21,040 nt of DNA, taken from the NCBI GenBank assembly GCA_030531025.1, contig JAUMTV010000060.1, positions 1 to 21,040 of the forward strand. The letters are read 5' to 3'. Shown here piece by piece: positions 12,124-20,970 of the stretch. How positions within the stretch are numbered: position 1 is the stretch's first letter; every line of letters begins with the position of its first letter. The stretch comes from Turicibacter sp. (GTDB lineage: Bacteria > Bacillota > Bacilli > MOL361 > Turicibacteraceae). The notes below the pieces were generated by a model, which did not search any database, was not told the DNA's origin, and was given only the letters and a program-made list of their open reading frames with translations. Position numbers and translations under genes: made by a program.

Positions 12124-14157
12124 TTAATTGTGAATAACAATGACTTCAAATGGTTCAAGTGAAAATTCCTGGTGAATGTCTTTTTCACCATCAATAACGT
12201 GGTAAGTCGTTGGAAGGGCTGGGATTATGACCGCATGACAGTTAAAGTTTTGTATAAATAAATAGCCGTCACGGTCAGTAACGATGACTCCTTCTGGAAG
12301 CGTGAGATTAAGTGGACGATGAATATTTGTTTCTTTTAAAAGCTGTGCATAAAATTCATCATAGAAGTTATCTTCAAATTTAGTAGCAATATAGTAAGCT
12401 TGGCCTTGTCCAAATGAATTAACGGTTAAGGCAGGTTGATTCGCGTAGAAATCTTCGTTATAAGTCATGAGTGTTTTTGCTGTACTTGGGATGATTAAAT
12501 CACATAATTCTGAGCATGTATAAGTTTCTTCTTTTGTTAACCATGAAGAGGTTGTAGCTGAAGCGCTATTTGTTTCACCATCAAATAATCCATCAATTTC
12601 TTCACTGCGAAGCCCTAAAACGTCCATTAAACCGTGAGGTGTTCCTTCTAAGTAACAAAGATCGGTTTCATTAACGATTCCTGACCAATAAGTCGTTACT
12701 AATGTTCCTCCTGCTTCAACGAAATCTTTAAGCTTTTGTTCAAATCCATTGCGAAGTAAGTACATCATTGGTGCGATGACGACTTTGTAGTTAGAAATGT
12801 CACGACTCATATCAACAAAGTCGGTTGGAACTCCAAGTTTCCAAAAGGCTTTATAATGTTGCTGAACGGTTTCTTTATAATGCATGCCAATATTACGAGG
12901 ACCTTGCATATCATCAATAGCCCAACGATTATCCCAATCAAAAAGAATCGCAACTTGAGCTTGATTACATGTTTGTGTTAATGGTGTCAGTTCTTCTAGA
13001 CGTTTTCCAAGTTCAGATACTTCACGGAAAACTCGTGTATCAGATTTTCCATAATGGTCAACAACGGCACCATGGAATTTTTCAGATGCCCCGCGACTTT
13101 TACGCCATTGGAAGTATTGAACAGAGTTTGAACCGTGAGCAACTGCTTGCATGGAAGAAAGCATATGCATACCTGGTTTTTTTAATTTGGCAACATTTTG
13201 CCAGTTTGTCATACTTGGAGTACTTTCCATTAATAAGAAAGGTTCATTTTTAATCGAGCGCATGATGTCGTGCATCATTGCTGTATCACAACCAATTTCT
13301 AAATCAGTGGTTCCTGCTTTATGCCAGACAGGATAAGAGTCCCAAGAGGCGATATCAATTAAATCTTTTGTGTCAAAGTAGTTAATTCCATAGAAGTAAT
13401 ACATCATGTTAATTGTGACGGGTAGTTCTTGGTTATACGATTTAACACTATCTTTTTCCCATTTAACGAAATCAAGGGTTTGATGGCTGACAAATCGATA
13501 CCAGTCTAAGTTTAATCCATGTAACATCATTTCTCCATGTGGAGCAGGACTTTCAATTTGATCCCAAGACGTATAACGATGACTCCAAAAAGTCGTCCAC
13601 CAGGCATCATTTAATGCATCAAGTGTTTGATATTTTTCTTTTAACCAGTTACGGAAGGCTACTTGACAAAGTGGACAGTGACATTCACCACCATATTCAT
13701 TTGAAAGATGCCATAAGATCACTCCTGGGTGATGAGCAAAACGTTTAGCTAATTCACCATTAATTTGTGCTACCTTTTCTCGATAAGCAGGTGACGTATA
13801 ACAGTGGTTATGACGAAGACCAAATAAGTTACGGACACGATTTTTCTCAACACGTAACACTTCAGGATATTTTTGGGCTAACCAATGTGGACGAGCTCCA
13901 CTTGGTGTTGAAAGAATCGTATAAATCCCATTATCATAAAGATTATTGATAACAGAGTCTAACCATTCAAATTGATAGACACCTTCTTCTGGTTCAAGCA
14001 TTGACCAAGAGAACATCCCCATACTGACCACATTACAATGTGCTTCTTTCATTAACTCAATATCTTTAGCTAAAATATCTGGGCGATCTAACCATTGTTC
14101 AGGATTATAATCGGCACCATGTAAAAGATTTGCAACTCTTAATTTGTTAAATTCCAT
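12124..14157 (-). CDS. Beta-galactosidase, glycoside hydrolase family 42
   Basis: A cytoplasmic enzyme (677 aa, no signal peptide) hydrolysing beta-galactosides brought in by the adjacent ABC transporter. The N-terminal TIM barrel has the GH42 opening LLHGADYNPEQW (11-22), the acid/base glutamate E154 in HLSNEYGG and the nucleophile E311 in LLMESTPSMTNW. A cysteine group (C159, C161, C164, with C119 as a possible fourth) matches the zinc site of many GH42 enzymes. A trimerisation domain and small C-terminal beta domain follow. The ATG at 14157 is chosen because GAGGGGG lies about 9 nt upstream; an ATG at 14193 falls in a hairpin. Last gene of the operon. The arrangement resembles B. subtilis ganSPQA, suggesting galactan or galacto-oligosaccharide use (inference). 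Confidence 0.95.
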   Translation of the reverse strand: MEFNKLRVANLLHGADYNPEQWLDRPDILAKDIELMKEAHCNVVSMGMFSWSMLEPEEGVYQFEWLDSVINNLYDNGIYTILSTPSGARPHWLAQKYPEVLRVEKNRVRNLFGLRHNHCYTSPAYREKVAQINGELAKRFAHHPGVILWHLSNEYGGECHCPLCQVAFRNWLKEKYQTLDALNDAWWTTFWSHRYTSWDQIESPAPHGEMMLHGLNLDWYRFVSHQTLDFVKWEKDSVKSYNQELPVTINMMYYFYGINYFDTKDLIDIASWDSYPVWHKAGTTDLEIGCDTAMMHDIMRSIKNEPFLLMESTPSMTNWQNVAKLKKPGMHMLSSMQAVAHGSNSVQYFQWRKSRGASEKFHGAVVDHYGKSDTRVFREVSELGKRLEELTPLTQTCNQAQVAILFDWDNRWAIDDMQGPRNIGMHYKETVQQHYKAFWKLGVPTDFVDMSRDISNYKVVIAPMMYLLRNGFEQKLKDFVEAGGTLVTTYWSGIVNETDLCYLEGTPHGLMDVLGLRSEEIDGLFDGETNSASATTSSWLTKEETYTCSELCDLIIPSTAKTLMTYNEDFYANQPALTVNSFGQGQAYYIATKFEDNFYDEFYAQLLKETNIHRPLNLTLPEGVIVTDRDGYLFIQNFNCHAVIIPALPTTYHVIDGEKDIHQEFSLEPFEVIVIHN

Positions 14158-14184
14158 TTTTAAATCCCCCTCAAGTGAAAAATA

Positions 14185-14210
14185 CACTTTCATCTTAACA
14201 GATGAAAGTG
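14185..14210 (-). other. Intra-operon hairpin before the GH42 gene
   Basis: CACTTTCATCT (14185-14195) pairs perfectly with AGATGAAAGTG (14200-14210) around a 4-nt loop. On the minus strand it is followed by TATTTTTC. It may act as a partial terminator or mRNA processing/stability element that lowers galactosidase expression relative to the transporter. Confidence 0.65.
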
Positions 14211-14246
14211 ATTAATTAAAGTCTTTATTTAGTAAATTTTTCAATA

Positions 14247-15053
14247 TTATTTTACTGATCCAACCATGCCTTCTACGAAGTGTTTTTGCATTAAAAAGAA
14301 AATTAATACAGTTGGAATAGTCGTAATAACAATAGCAACCATAATCATTCCATAGTCTGGACTATAGGCAGAAGCAAGAGAAGAAATGATAAGTGGCATT
14401 GTTTTGTTATTTTCGCTCTGTAGTACGATTAATGGCCATAAATAACTATTCCAATAACTCATAAAGGTGATAATGGCTGCAGCAGCATAAGTTGATTTCA
14501 TACTCGGCATAAAAATATAGAAAAAGGCTTGGAATTCATTTAATCCATCAACACGAGCAGATTGTAAAAGATCTTTTGGAAATGATTTTGTATTTTGTAA
14601 GAAGAAAAAAATCATAAAGGCTGTTGCTAAAGATGGAAGGATAACAGCTGTAGCAGTATTCATAAGCTTTAAATTACTAAACATTTTAAACAATGGAACC
14701 ATAATTGCAGCAAATGGCATCATCATAGAAAGCATAAGTAAACTCATTAAACGAGATTTTATTTTAGATTTATAGATTTCAAATCCATAACCTGCCATAG
14801 AACATAAAAGTAAAGTAAAGAGCGTCCCAAGAATAGCAATTTTAGTAGATGTCCATAAAATACTTCCTAAATTAACAGAATTAATAAAATTTGAAATGTT
14901 TGCTAGAAGTTCACTACCAAAAGTTAATTTTCCTTTAATAATATCAGTTGAAGTATTAGTCATTCCGACAATCATCCAAAAGAATGGAAAAATAGAAAGA
15001 AATGATGCAATACATAAAAAGACATGGGTAAAGATTGTTCTAAATTTAGTCAT
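14247..15053 (-). CDS. Carbohydrate ABC transporter permease (MalG/GanQ type)
   Basis: An inner-membrane permease of 268 aa with six predicted hydrophobic segments (the first about 9-32). The ABC-ATPase contact loop is recognisable as ARVDGLNEFQAFFYIFMPSMK, matching the EAA-loop pattern of sugar permeases although the leading EAA is SAR. The C terminus is short (QKHFVEGMVGSVK), as usual for MalG-type proteins. The ATG at 15053 is preferred: AGGTG lies just upstream and the start overlaps the previous gene by 8 nt (translational coupling). An in-frame GTG at 15062 is possible. It works with the adjacent permease and binding protein; the ATPase is missing from the window. Confidence 0.92.
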   Translation of the reverse strand: MTKFRTIFTHVFLCIASFLSIFPFFWMIVGMTNTSTDIIKGKLTFGSELLANISNFINSVNLGSILWTSTKIAILGTLFTLLLCSMAGYGFEIYKSKIKSRLMSLLMLSMMMPFAAIMVPLFKMFSNLKLMNTATAVILPSLATAFMIFFFLQNTKSFPKDLLQSARVDGLNEFQAFFYIFMPSMKSTYAAAAIITFMSYWNSYLWPLIVLQSENNKTMPLIISSLASAYSPDYGMIMVAIVITTIPTVLIFFLMQKHFVEGMVGSVK

Positions 15054-15969
15054 TTTTATCACCTGCCACTTTAAATTGAATGATAGCTAATATGGCTACC
15101 ATGAAAACAATTGCATAAGAAACAGTTGCTGCATAACCGAAGTTAGGCGTATAGACGAAAGAGAGGTTATAAATATATTGTGAGATGGTCATTGTTGCAT
15201 TCCCAGGACCTCCACTTGTAATATTCATAGCTTCATCGAATAACTGTAATGTTCCGTTTGTAGACATTATTGTTGTTAATAAAATAATCGGTTTTAATAG
15301 TGGAATTGTAATTTTTGTGAATTGTTGAAATTTAGTTGCCCCATCAATTTCAGCTGCTTCATAGACACTAGAGTCAATATTTTGCATACCAGCAAGGTAA
15401 AAAATCATATTATATCCTGTCCAACGCCATGTGATAGCAATAATAATCACGATTTTTGCCCATAATGGATCAAGCAACCATGAAATCGGTTCTTGAATAA
15501 TATGAAGTGCCATTAAAAAGTTATTTACAACACCGTCTAAAGCAAAGATACTTTTAAATAAAATAGAGTAGGCAACTAAAGAAGTAACACAAGGAAGGAA
15601 AATAGCAGTTCGATAAAAGCCTCGCATTTTTAATTTTGGAGAGTTTAAGAGATTAGCAATGACAAGGCCAAGAATCAACATAATTGGAACTTGGATAATT
15701 AAGTAAAGAAACGTATTACTTACTGCCTGAAGAAACATAGGATCAGAGAAAAGTCGGATATAGTTATTAATTCCGCAGAACTCACTTACCATTCCTTTTC
15801 CAGATTGGAAAGAGAGAATAAAGGACTGAATCATTGGATAAAAAGAAAACGTGAAGATTAATAATGTTGGGATAAGGATAAACCACCAACCCATTAAATT
15901 TTTTCTTAGTTTAAGATGTTTAGTGCGTTTCTTTTCGATATTTAAAGGCTTAGATTTGATATTTTGCAT
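15046..15969 (-). CDS. Carbohydrate ABC transporter permease (MalF/GanP type)
   Basis: An inner-membrane permease of 307 aa with an N-terminal basic cytoplasmic stretch and about six membrane segments. The EAA loop is clear: YEAAEIDGATKFQQFTKITIP, the docking site for the ATPase. The start at ATG 15969 (MQNIKSKPL) follows AAAGGTG by 6 nt; two upstream in-frame starts fall inside that ribosome site. It forms a heterodimer with the downstream permease. It is separated from the binding-protein gene by a strong hairpin. Confidence 0.92.
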   Translation of the reverse strand: MQNIKSKPLNIEKKRTKHLKLRKNLMGWWFILIPTLLIFTFSFYPMIQSFILSFQSGKGMVSEFCGINNYIRLFSDPMFLQAVSNTFLYLIIQVPIMLILGLVIANLLNSPKLKMRGFYRTAIFLPCVTSLVAYSILFKSIFALDGVVNNFLMALHIIQEPISWLLDPLWAKIVIIIAITWRWTGYNMIFYLAGMQNIDSSVYEAAEIDGATKFQQFTKITIPLLKPIILLTTIMSTNGTLQLFDEAMNITSGGPGNATMTISQYIYNLSFVYTPNFGYAATVSYAIVFMVAILAIIQFKVAGDKND

Positions 15970-16000
15970 ACACATCACCTTTCTAATTGATTAAAATATA

Positions 16001-16036
16001 GGCGGTTATAAGCAACATTTTTTGCTATGAACCGCC
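16001..16036 (-). other. Intra-operon hairpin between binding protein and permease genes
   Basis: GGCGGTT (16001-16007) pairs with AACCGCC (16030-16036), and AGCAA (16011-16015) with TTGCT (16022-16026). It starts about 16 nt after the binding-protein stop. Such hairpins commonly protect the 5' mRNA segment, giving more binding protein than permease. Confidence 0.7.
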
Positions 16037-16052
16037 ATAAGGTTATTTGGAA

Positions 16053-17351
16053 CTATTGAACTTGTTGTGTATATAATGATTGAGCATTTTCTAAGGATTT
16101 TTCAATGTCACCATTATTAATGATATTTGGTAATTCATTTTTTAAAGCATCTTTAGCTTCTTGTGTATAAGTTCCAAATGAGATACTAGGTACTTCTGTT
16201 AACCAATCAGCAAATAATTTATAAACTTGTTGTCCACCAAAGAACTCAACTTCTTGAGCAAAAATTTCACTTTCAAAAGCAGGTAAATAAGATCCAATAC
16301 CACCACATTCATCAAGGAATTTTTCATAAAGTTCTGTACTGCTACCAAGTGTGGAAGCTAGAAAATCAATAGCTAATTCTTTATTTTCAGCCCCATCTAA
16401 TACAAACCAACTAGATCCACCTTCATTTGATGCATTGACACCATTTGAAATATTTAGACGTGGCGTTGGAGCCACAGCCCATTTTCCGCTTTGATCAGTT
16501 CCATCCATAATAGTTGCAATTTGCCAAACCCCAGAAATAACAGCTGCAACATCACCATTGTTAAAGCTACTTACAAATTCACTCCATCCCGTAACAGGTT
16601 TCGTTACTCCAGATGTAGCTAAAGCATTATAAATGCGCATTGTTTCTGTCATGACTTCATTATTAGTAAAGTTTCCTTTATTATCAGATGAAATGTACCA
16701 AGATCCAGCTGATTGAAGCATAATAGATGTAATTGTTTCATCATTTGGATTAATAGTTGATAAATATTTTCCTGTCTTTTCATAGACAACTTTTCCAATT
16801 TCAATAAATTCGTCCCAAGTAATATTTTCTAAATCTTCAGCAGTAAATCCTGCTTCTTCTAGATAGTCAGTACGATAAAATAAACCAGTTACTCCGACAT
16901 CAAAAGGAATTCCATAGATTTTACTATCAACAGTTACTCCCTGTACTTTATAAGGAACAAAATTTGAATAATCAACCGCATTTGTTAAATCTGCAAATGT
17001 ATCAGGATAAGATTCAACGTATTTTTGAGCATTAACATCATTAACAAGAATAATATCTGGTAATGAGTCAGTTACTCCTGAAGCAAGATTAGTTGTTAGT
17101 TTTTGCTCTAAATCTGTTTTAGATAAATCAATAATTTCAAGTTCAAAATCTGGGTTATTCGCTTGATAAATTTCTTCAGCAAATTTTAATGCCTTACCAT
17201 TAAAAGCCTGATCCCAGCACCAAACAACTACTTTATTTTCATTGGATTCTGAAGATTCCCCTGAGCTATCATTGCTGCACCCAACAGTTGTTGATAATAA
17301 TGCGATAGAAAAAGCTGCTGTTAAAGATGTAAATAATTTCTTTTTAATCAT
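16053..17351 (-). CDS. Sugar ABC transporter solute-binding lipoprotein
   Basis: An extracellular lipid-anchored sugar receptor, 432 aa. The signal peptide has basic MIKKK, a hydrophobic core and a lipobox-like TTVGC, making C25 the modified cysteine, then a serine/glutamate-rich linker. The mature part has the family-1 binding-protein pattern, with KVVVWCWDQAFNGKALKFAEEIYQ at the start, DIILVNDVNAQKY and SGVWQIATIMDG. The ATG at 17351 follows AGGGGGAT by about 8 nt. First gene of the operon, divergent from the two-component genes. The binding-site tryptophans suggest an oligosaccharide, and the GH42 partner suggests galactosides (inference). Confidence 0.93.
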   Translation of the reverse strand: MIKKKLFTSLTAAFSIALLSTTVGCSNDSSGESSESNENKVVVWCWDQAFNGKALKFAEEIYQANNPDFELEIIDLSKTDLEQKLTTNLASGVTDSLPDIILVNDVNAQKYVESYPDTFADLTNAVDYSNFVPYKVQGVTVDSKIYGIPFDVGVTGLFYRTDYLEEAGFTAEDLENITWDEFIEIGKVVYEKTGKYLSTINPNDETITSIMLQSAGSWYISSDNKGNFTNNEVMTETMRIYNALATSGVTKPVTGWSEFVSSFNNGDVAAVISGVWQIATIMDGTDQSGKWAVAPTPRLNISNGVNASNEGGSSWFVLDGAENKELAIDFLASTLGSSTELYEKFLDECGGIGSYLPAFESEIFAQEVEFFGGQQVYKLFADWLTEVPSISFGTYTQEAKDALKNELPNIINNGDIEKSLENAQSLYTQQVQ

Positions 17352-17411
17352 TAAGTAATCCCCCTATGTATTTAAGATTCATATCTGTATCTTAGCAAAA
17401 TCGTAATTCCT

Positions 17412-17440
17412 ATTATAGTAAAAAATTGGTTATTAACTGT
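17412..17440 (-). promoter_or_regulatory. Probable activator-dependent promoter of the transport operon
   Basis: On the minus strand, consensus TATAAT (complement of 17412-17417) but a very poor -35 (ACAGTT at 17435-17440, spacer 17). Good -10 with bad -35 fits a promoter needing an activator, presumably the YesN-type regulator encoded divergently. Confidence 0.45.
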
Positions 17441-17448
17441 ATTTTCTT

Positions 17449-17462
17449 TGGAAGCGATTTCT
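17449..17462. promoter_or_regulatory. Candidate cre-like (CcpA) site
   Basis: TGGAAGCGATTTCT at 17449-17462 matches the cre consensus TGWAANCGNTNWCA at all but two defined positions. It lies between -35 and -10 of the regulator promoter and just upstream of the transport promoter, a good place for catabolite repression. A different LacI-family protein could also bind here. Confidence 0.4.
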
Positions 17463-17470
17463 GATAAGAT
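17462..17470 (+). promoter_or_regulatory. Extended -10 of the two-component operon
   Basis: TGATAAGAT: TGA followed by TAAGAT (17465-17470), an extended -10. The -35 region at 17442-17447 (TTTTCT) is weak. The candidate cre site fills the spacer. Confidence 0.4.
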
Positions 17471-17545
17471 GATTAATGTAGTAAAAATTTTAGGTTTTAA
17501 TAAATATTAGCGGTTTCATCTTATATGATGAGGAGATGTTTTAAA

Positions 17546-19075
17546 GTGAATGAATTATATAGATTGTTAATTGTAGATGATGAGATTATTTTGCGCAATG
17601 GGGTGAAATATCTATGTAATTGGGAAGAGTATGGTTTTGTTGTAGTAGGAGAGGCAAGCAATGGAAAAGAAGCTTTAGAGCTTATTCCAGTACTAGATCC
17701 TCACATTGTTATTATTGATATTGTGATGCCAATAATGAATGGCATTGATTTTGCTAAAGCTGTGAATGAAAAGTATCCAAATATTAAAGTTTTAATTTTA
17801 AGTAGTTTTAGTGAGTTTGATTATGTAAGGGAAGCTTTTAAATATGGTGCTGTGGATTATTTATTGAAACCGAAGCTTAGAAGTGAAGATTTATTAAATT
17901 CGTTAAATAATATTGTGAAAAAATTTAGTTCACCTCAAACTAGATTAAATGAATCTCAAAAAAATAAAATATTATTAGAACAGGTTTTATTTACATCGTT
18001 AGATGATCAAGAGAAAGTTTTTAATGAGCTAGAAGAGGGGATGAAGCAATCAAACTTTCGATTAATGAAAGCTTCATTACAATACTTGAGGTATGTAGGT
18101 AGGGAGGAATTAAAAAAAATAACAGAAGAAGTTTTTTCTGTTTTGAAAACATACTCTATTATTGATTTAATTAAAAATAACGAATATATCGTCCTTATTA
18201 ATTATCCTTTAGATAAAGAAGATGAATTATTTTCCTATCTAAGTCAAATTCAAGATACTCATAATGAGTTATTTAAAGAGATTAAATTTATTGTTAGTGA
18301 GTCATTTTCTGATATCAAAACAATTAAGGATTATTATGATAGTGTGAATAATCTGATGGGATATCTCTTTTATTACAGCCATGAAGCATTTGTAAAAGCA
18401 AATGGTATTCATAGTGAATCCGTAGAAGAATTTGATGCAGCACTTCTTTTAACCTATTTAAATAGCTTTGAGATTGAAAAGGTTAAAATATATTTGTTTG
18501 ATTATTTGAATAAGGTTCGTTTTAAAAGATCATATGATGAATATAGTTTTAAACGATTTATTCAAAGTAATATTTATAATATGATTAATACAATGAGAAA
18601 GTTAGGGTTTGACGTTGGAATACTTAATCAAAATAAAATGAAGTTATTTAAGTCGATTGATAAGAGTATAGATTATAATGAAATTAAAAGCCTCATTCAA
18701 TCATTTTTAGATCAGATTGAAAATTTAGTTGATGTCCAGTCAGAAAAGAAAAATTCAATTATTTTAGATAAAATCATTGATTATGTTCACAAACACTATA
18801 ATGAGGATTTAAGTTTAATGGAGATTTCAGAAGAATTACATTTAAATTATTATTACTTATCTTCATATTTTAAAAATCAAACGAATGAAAATTTAACATC
18901 GTATATTAATAACGTTAGAATACAAAAAGCTAAGCAACTCTTAACTGATAGTGATCTTAATATTGCAGAAGTAAGTAAACAGGTGGGATTTACAGATCAC
19001 AACTATTTCTCTAAAGTATTTAAAAAATATACAAAGATGACTCCGACATCATATCGGCGAAAACAAGGTAAATAA
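17546..19075 (+). CDS. YesN-type response regulator, AraC output domain
   Basis: A cytoplasmic transcription regulator of 509 aa. The N-terminal receiver domain has the acidic pair D11-D12 (LLIVDDE), phosphoacceptor D58 (VIIDIVMP) and lysine in YLLKPK. A long helical middle follows, then two AraC-type helix-turn-helix motifs at about 410-509 (LSLMEISEELHLNYYYLSSYFK and LNIAEVSKQVGFTDHNYFSKVFKKYTKMTP). The GTG at 17546 is chosen because GAGGAG (17530-17535) precedes it; an ATG at 17525 overlaps that ribosome site. It abuts the kinase gene with no gap. It probably activates the divergent transport operon in response to extracellular sugar (inference from family and position). Confidence 0.92.
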   Translation: MNELYRLLIVDDEIILRNGVKYLCNWEEYGFVVVGEASNGKEALELIPVLDPHIVIIDIVMPIMNGIDFAKAVNEKYPNIKVLILSSFSEFDYVREAFKYGAVDYLLKPKLRSEDLLNSLNNIVKKFSSPQTRLNESQKNKILLEQVLFTSLDDQEKVFNELEEGMKQSNFRLMKASLQYLRYVGREELKKITEEVFSVLKTYSIIDLIKNNEYIVLINYPLDKEDELFSYLSQIQDTHNELFKEIKFIVSESFSDIKTIKDYYDSVNNLMGYLFYYSHEAFVKANGIHSESVEEFDAALLLTYLNSFEIEKVKIYLFDYLNKVRFKRSYDEYSFKRFIQSNIYNMINTMRKLGFDVGILNQNKMKLFKSIDKSIDYNEIKSLIQSFLDQIENLVDVQSEKKNSIILDKIIDYVHKHYNEDLSLMEISEELHLNYYYLSSYFKNQTNENLTSYINNVRIQKAKQLLTDSDLNIAEVSKQVGFTDHNYFSKVFKKYTKMTPTSYRRKQGK

Positions 19076-20836
19076 ATGAAAAGATATAATACTATCTTTA
19101 TACGTATTCTTAGTATCACATTACCAAGTTTTTTGGTTCTATCGTTAATTATTAGTATTAGTTGTATTAAGATTTCAGAAAATGTTTTATTAAAAGAAGT
19201 TGTTGAAATAGCTAATCGTAATCTAATACAAGTCAAAAATAGTCTGTTAGAGTATAATACTGAAATTGCAGTTGCGATAAGTAAAATTTCTAATAGTAAA
19301 GAATTTAAAGCTTATATTACTGCTGATAATCCATCAAGTAGTGAACAATTAAATCTAGTTCTAGAGATTGGACGATATATGGATACTTATCGAGAATATC
19401 TAACACCTCAGGATTCCTATTTTATGATTGCTGGTGCTGAAGGGAATGAGAGTCGCTACTATTCCAGTAATACTTTAAAGTGGGGAAGTGCACCGACTGA
19501 TTTTATTAATCGATTTCTCATGGTGGATGGACATCTAATAACTGGAACTAATTACCACATAGATAAGGAGCTTTTTAAAGGTGCTTCTCCTTTTGAAAAT
19601 AATATTTTTGTGACAAAATCCTTGATAGATGCTCAAAAAAACTTTTATGGATATGTAGTATTAGTGTTAGATGAAAAGTACATTGCATCAATTTATGAAG
19701 ATTATATAACATCTGGAATGACAATTTCTGTGATTAGTAATACAGGTGATATCTTATCTAGTAGCGATAAAGAGCGATTATTTACAGCTAATGAAGAGCT
19801 CATCAATTTAATTAAGGACCATTCAGAAGAACTTTCAGATACAGATACAGTTAAAGTCATTAAAAATGATAAAGAAACGATTTTAGCTTTATATCTACCA
19901 TTTTATGATGCCTACCTAGTGGAAGAAATTAATCCACTTATCGTTTTTTCTTCGTTACATTCAATTGCAGATAAAATTATTTTTATTATTTTAGTTACGT
20001 TACTAATAGTAGGTTTTGTTGTTTTTATTGCAACAAGAAATATTACAAAGCCTCTAAGATATTTATCTGAGAGAATGCTTTTTACTGTTACTCATGATTT
20101 TAGAGGACAAATGATAGAGCCACAAGGAAGTAATGAGCTTATCTTAATTACACAAGCATACAATACGATGCTTAATGATATTAAGGAGCATGTCAAAAAC
20201 TTAGTCTCAGAACAAGAAGAAAGAAGAAAAGCGGAACTTAACGCTTTACAAATGCAGATTAATCCTCATTTTCTATATAATACGTTGACTTCAATTAAGT
20301 ATTTAGCAAAACAACAACGTTTAGATGAGGTGGATGAAACAATACATTCTTTAATATCTATTTTACAAAATGTCATTGGAAAAACAGATAGTATGACAAC
20401 AGTACGAGATGAAATTGAAAATTTAGGATACTTTATTTATATTAATCAAGTTCGATATGGCAATGGTATTAAAGTTGATTATCAAATAGCACGAGATTGT
20501 TATGATTTAATGATGCCTAAGTTAATTATTCAACCATTTATTGAGAATGCCTTTTTCCATGGATTTGTTGGAACTGATGTGGGTAATATTACTGTTTTTA
20601 TAAATAGTGATGAGGAGCTATTAATGATAGAGGTTATTGATAATGGTGTTGGTATGGCTAATTCAGAAACAACCATTAATGAAAAGAAATATCATTTTAG
20701 TGGAATTGGTATTAATAATGTTCATGAACGAATTCAATTACTGTATGGTGAGGAATATGGAATAGAAGTTTATAGTGAAGTCGGTGAAGGAACAAGTATC
20801 ATTATTAAGCTTCCTAAAATTGGACAAATGACTTAA
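19076..20836 (+). CDS. YesM-type sensor histidine kinase
   Basis: A membrane sensor of 586 aa. There is one transmembrane segment near 7-29, an extracellular sensor of about 270 residues (probably Cache-like), a second membrane segment near 300-322, a HAMP linker (RNITKPLRYLSERM) and a HisKA_7TM/His_kinase-type domain. The phosphorylated histidine is H398 in QINPHFLYNTL. The ATPase has PFIENAFFHG (N box), DNGVGM (G1) and GIGINNVHERIQLLYG with GEGTSIIIKLP at the end. The ATG follows the regulator stop codon directly; AAGGTAA in the end of the regulator gene serves as ribosome site. It should phosphorylate the upstream regulator when galactosides or binding-protein complexes are sensed (inference). 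Confidence 0.93.
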   Translation: MKRYNTIFIRILSITLPSFLVLSLIISISCIKISENVLLKEVVEIANRNLIQVKNSLLEYNTEIAVAISKISNSKEFKAYITADNPSSSEQLNLVLEIGRYMDTYREYLTPQDSYFMIAGAEGNESRYYSSNTLKWGSAPTDFINRFLMVDGHLITGTNYHIDKELFKGASPFENNIFVTKSLIDAQKNFYGYVVLVLDEKYIASIYEDYITSGMTISVISNTGDILSSSDKERLFTANEELINLIKDHSEELSDTDTVKVIKNDKETILALYLPFYDAYLVEEINPLIVFSSLHSIADKIIFIILVTLLIVGFVVFIATRNITKPLRYLSERMLFTVTHDFRGQMIEPQGSNELILITQAYNTMLNDIKEHVKNLVSEQEERRKAELNALQMQINPHFLYNTLTSIKYLAKQQRLDEVDETIHSLISILQNVIGKTDSMTTVRDEIENLGYFIYINQVRYGNGIKVDYQIARDCYDLMMPKLIIQPFIENAFFHGFVGTDVGNITVFINSDEELLMIEVIDNGVGMANSETTINEKKYHFSGIGINNVHERIQLLYGEEYGIEVYSEVGEGTSIIIKLPKIGQMT

Positions 20837-20881
20837 TTGGATGATTGATTTTAAAAATAAAATCTTCAAATAATATTAAAC

Positions 20882-20934
20882 AACCATTACTTTAAGTTAG
20901 ATTTAATCTAATTTTAGGTAATGGTTTTTGTTTT
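20882..20934 (+). terminator. Terminator of the two-component operon
   Basis: AACCATTAC (20882-20890) pairs with GTAATGGTT (20918-20926). An inner stem TTAGA/TCTAA adds stability. TTTTTGTTTT follows. Confidence 0.85.
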
Positions 20935-20970
20935 ATACTTTTCTTGAGTTGTTATATCTATATAGAAACA

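Noticed and set aside
12969..13949. Several plus-strand frames of 60-94 codons
   Set aside because: All lie antisense within the GH42 gene and show no protein-like features.
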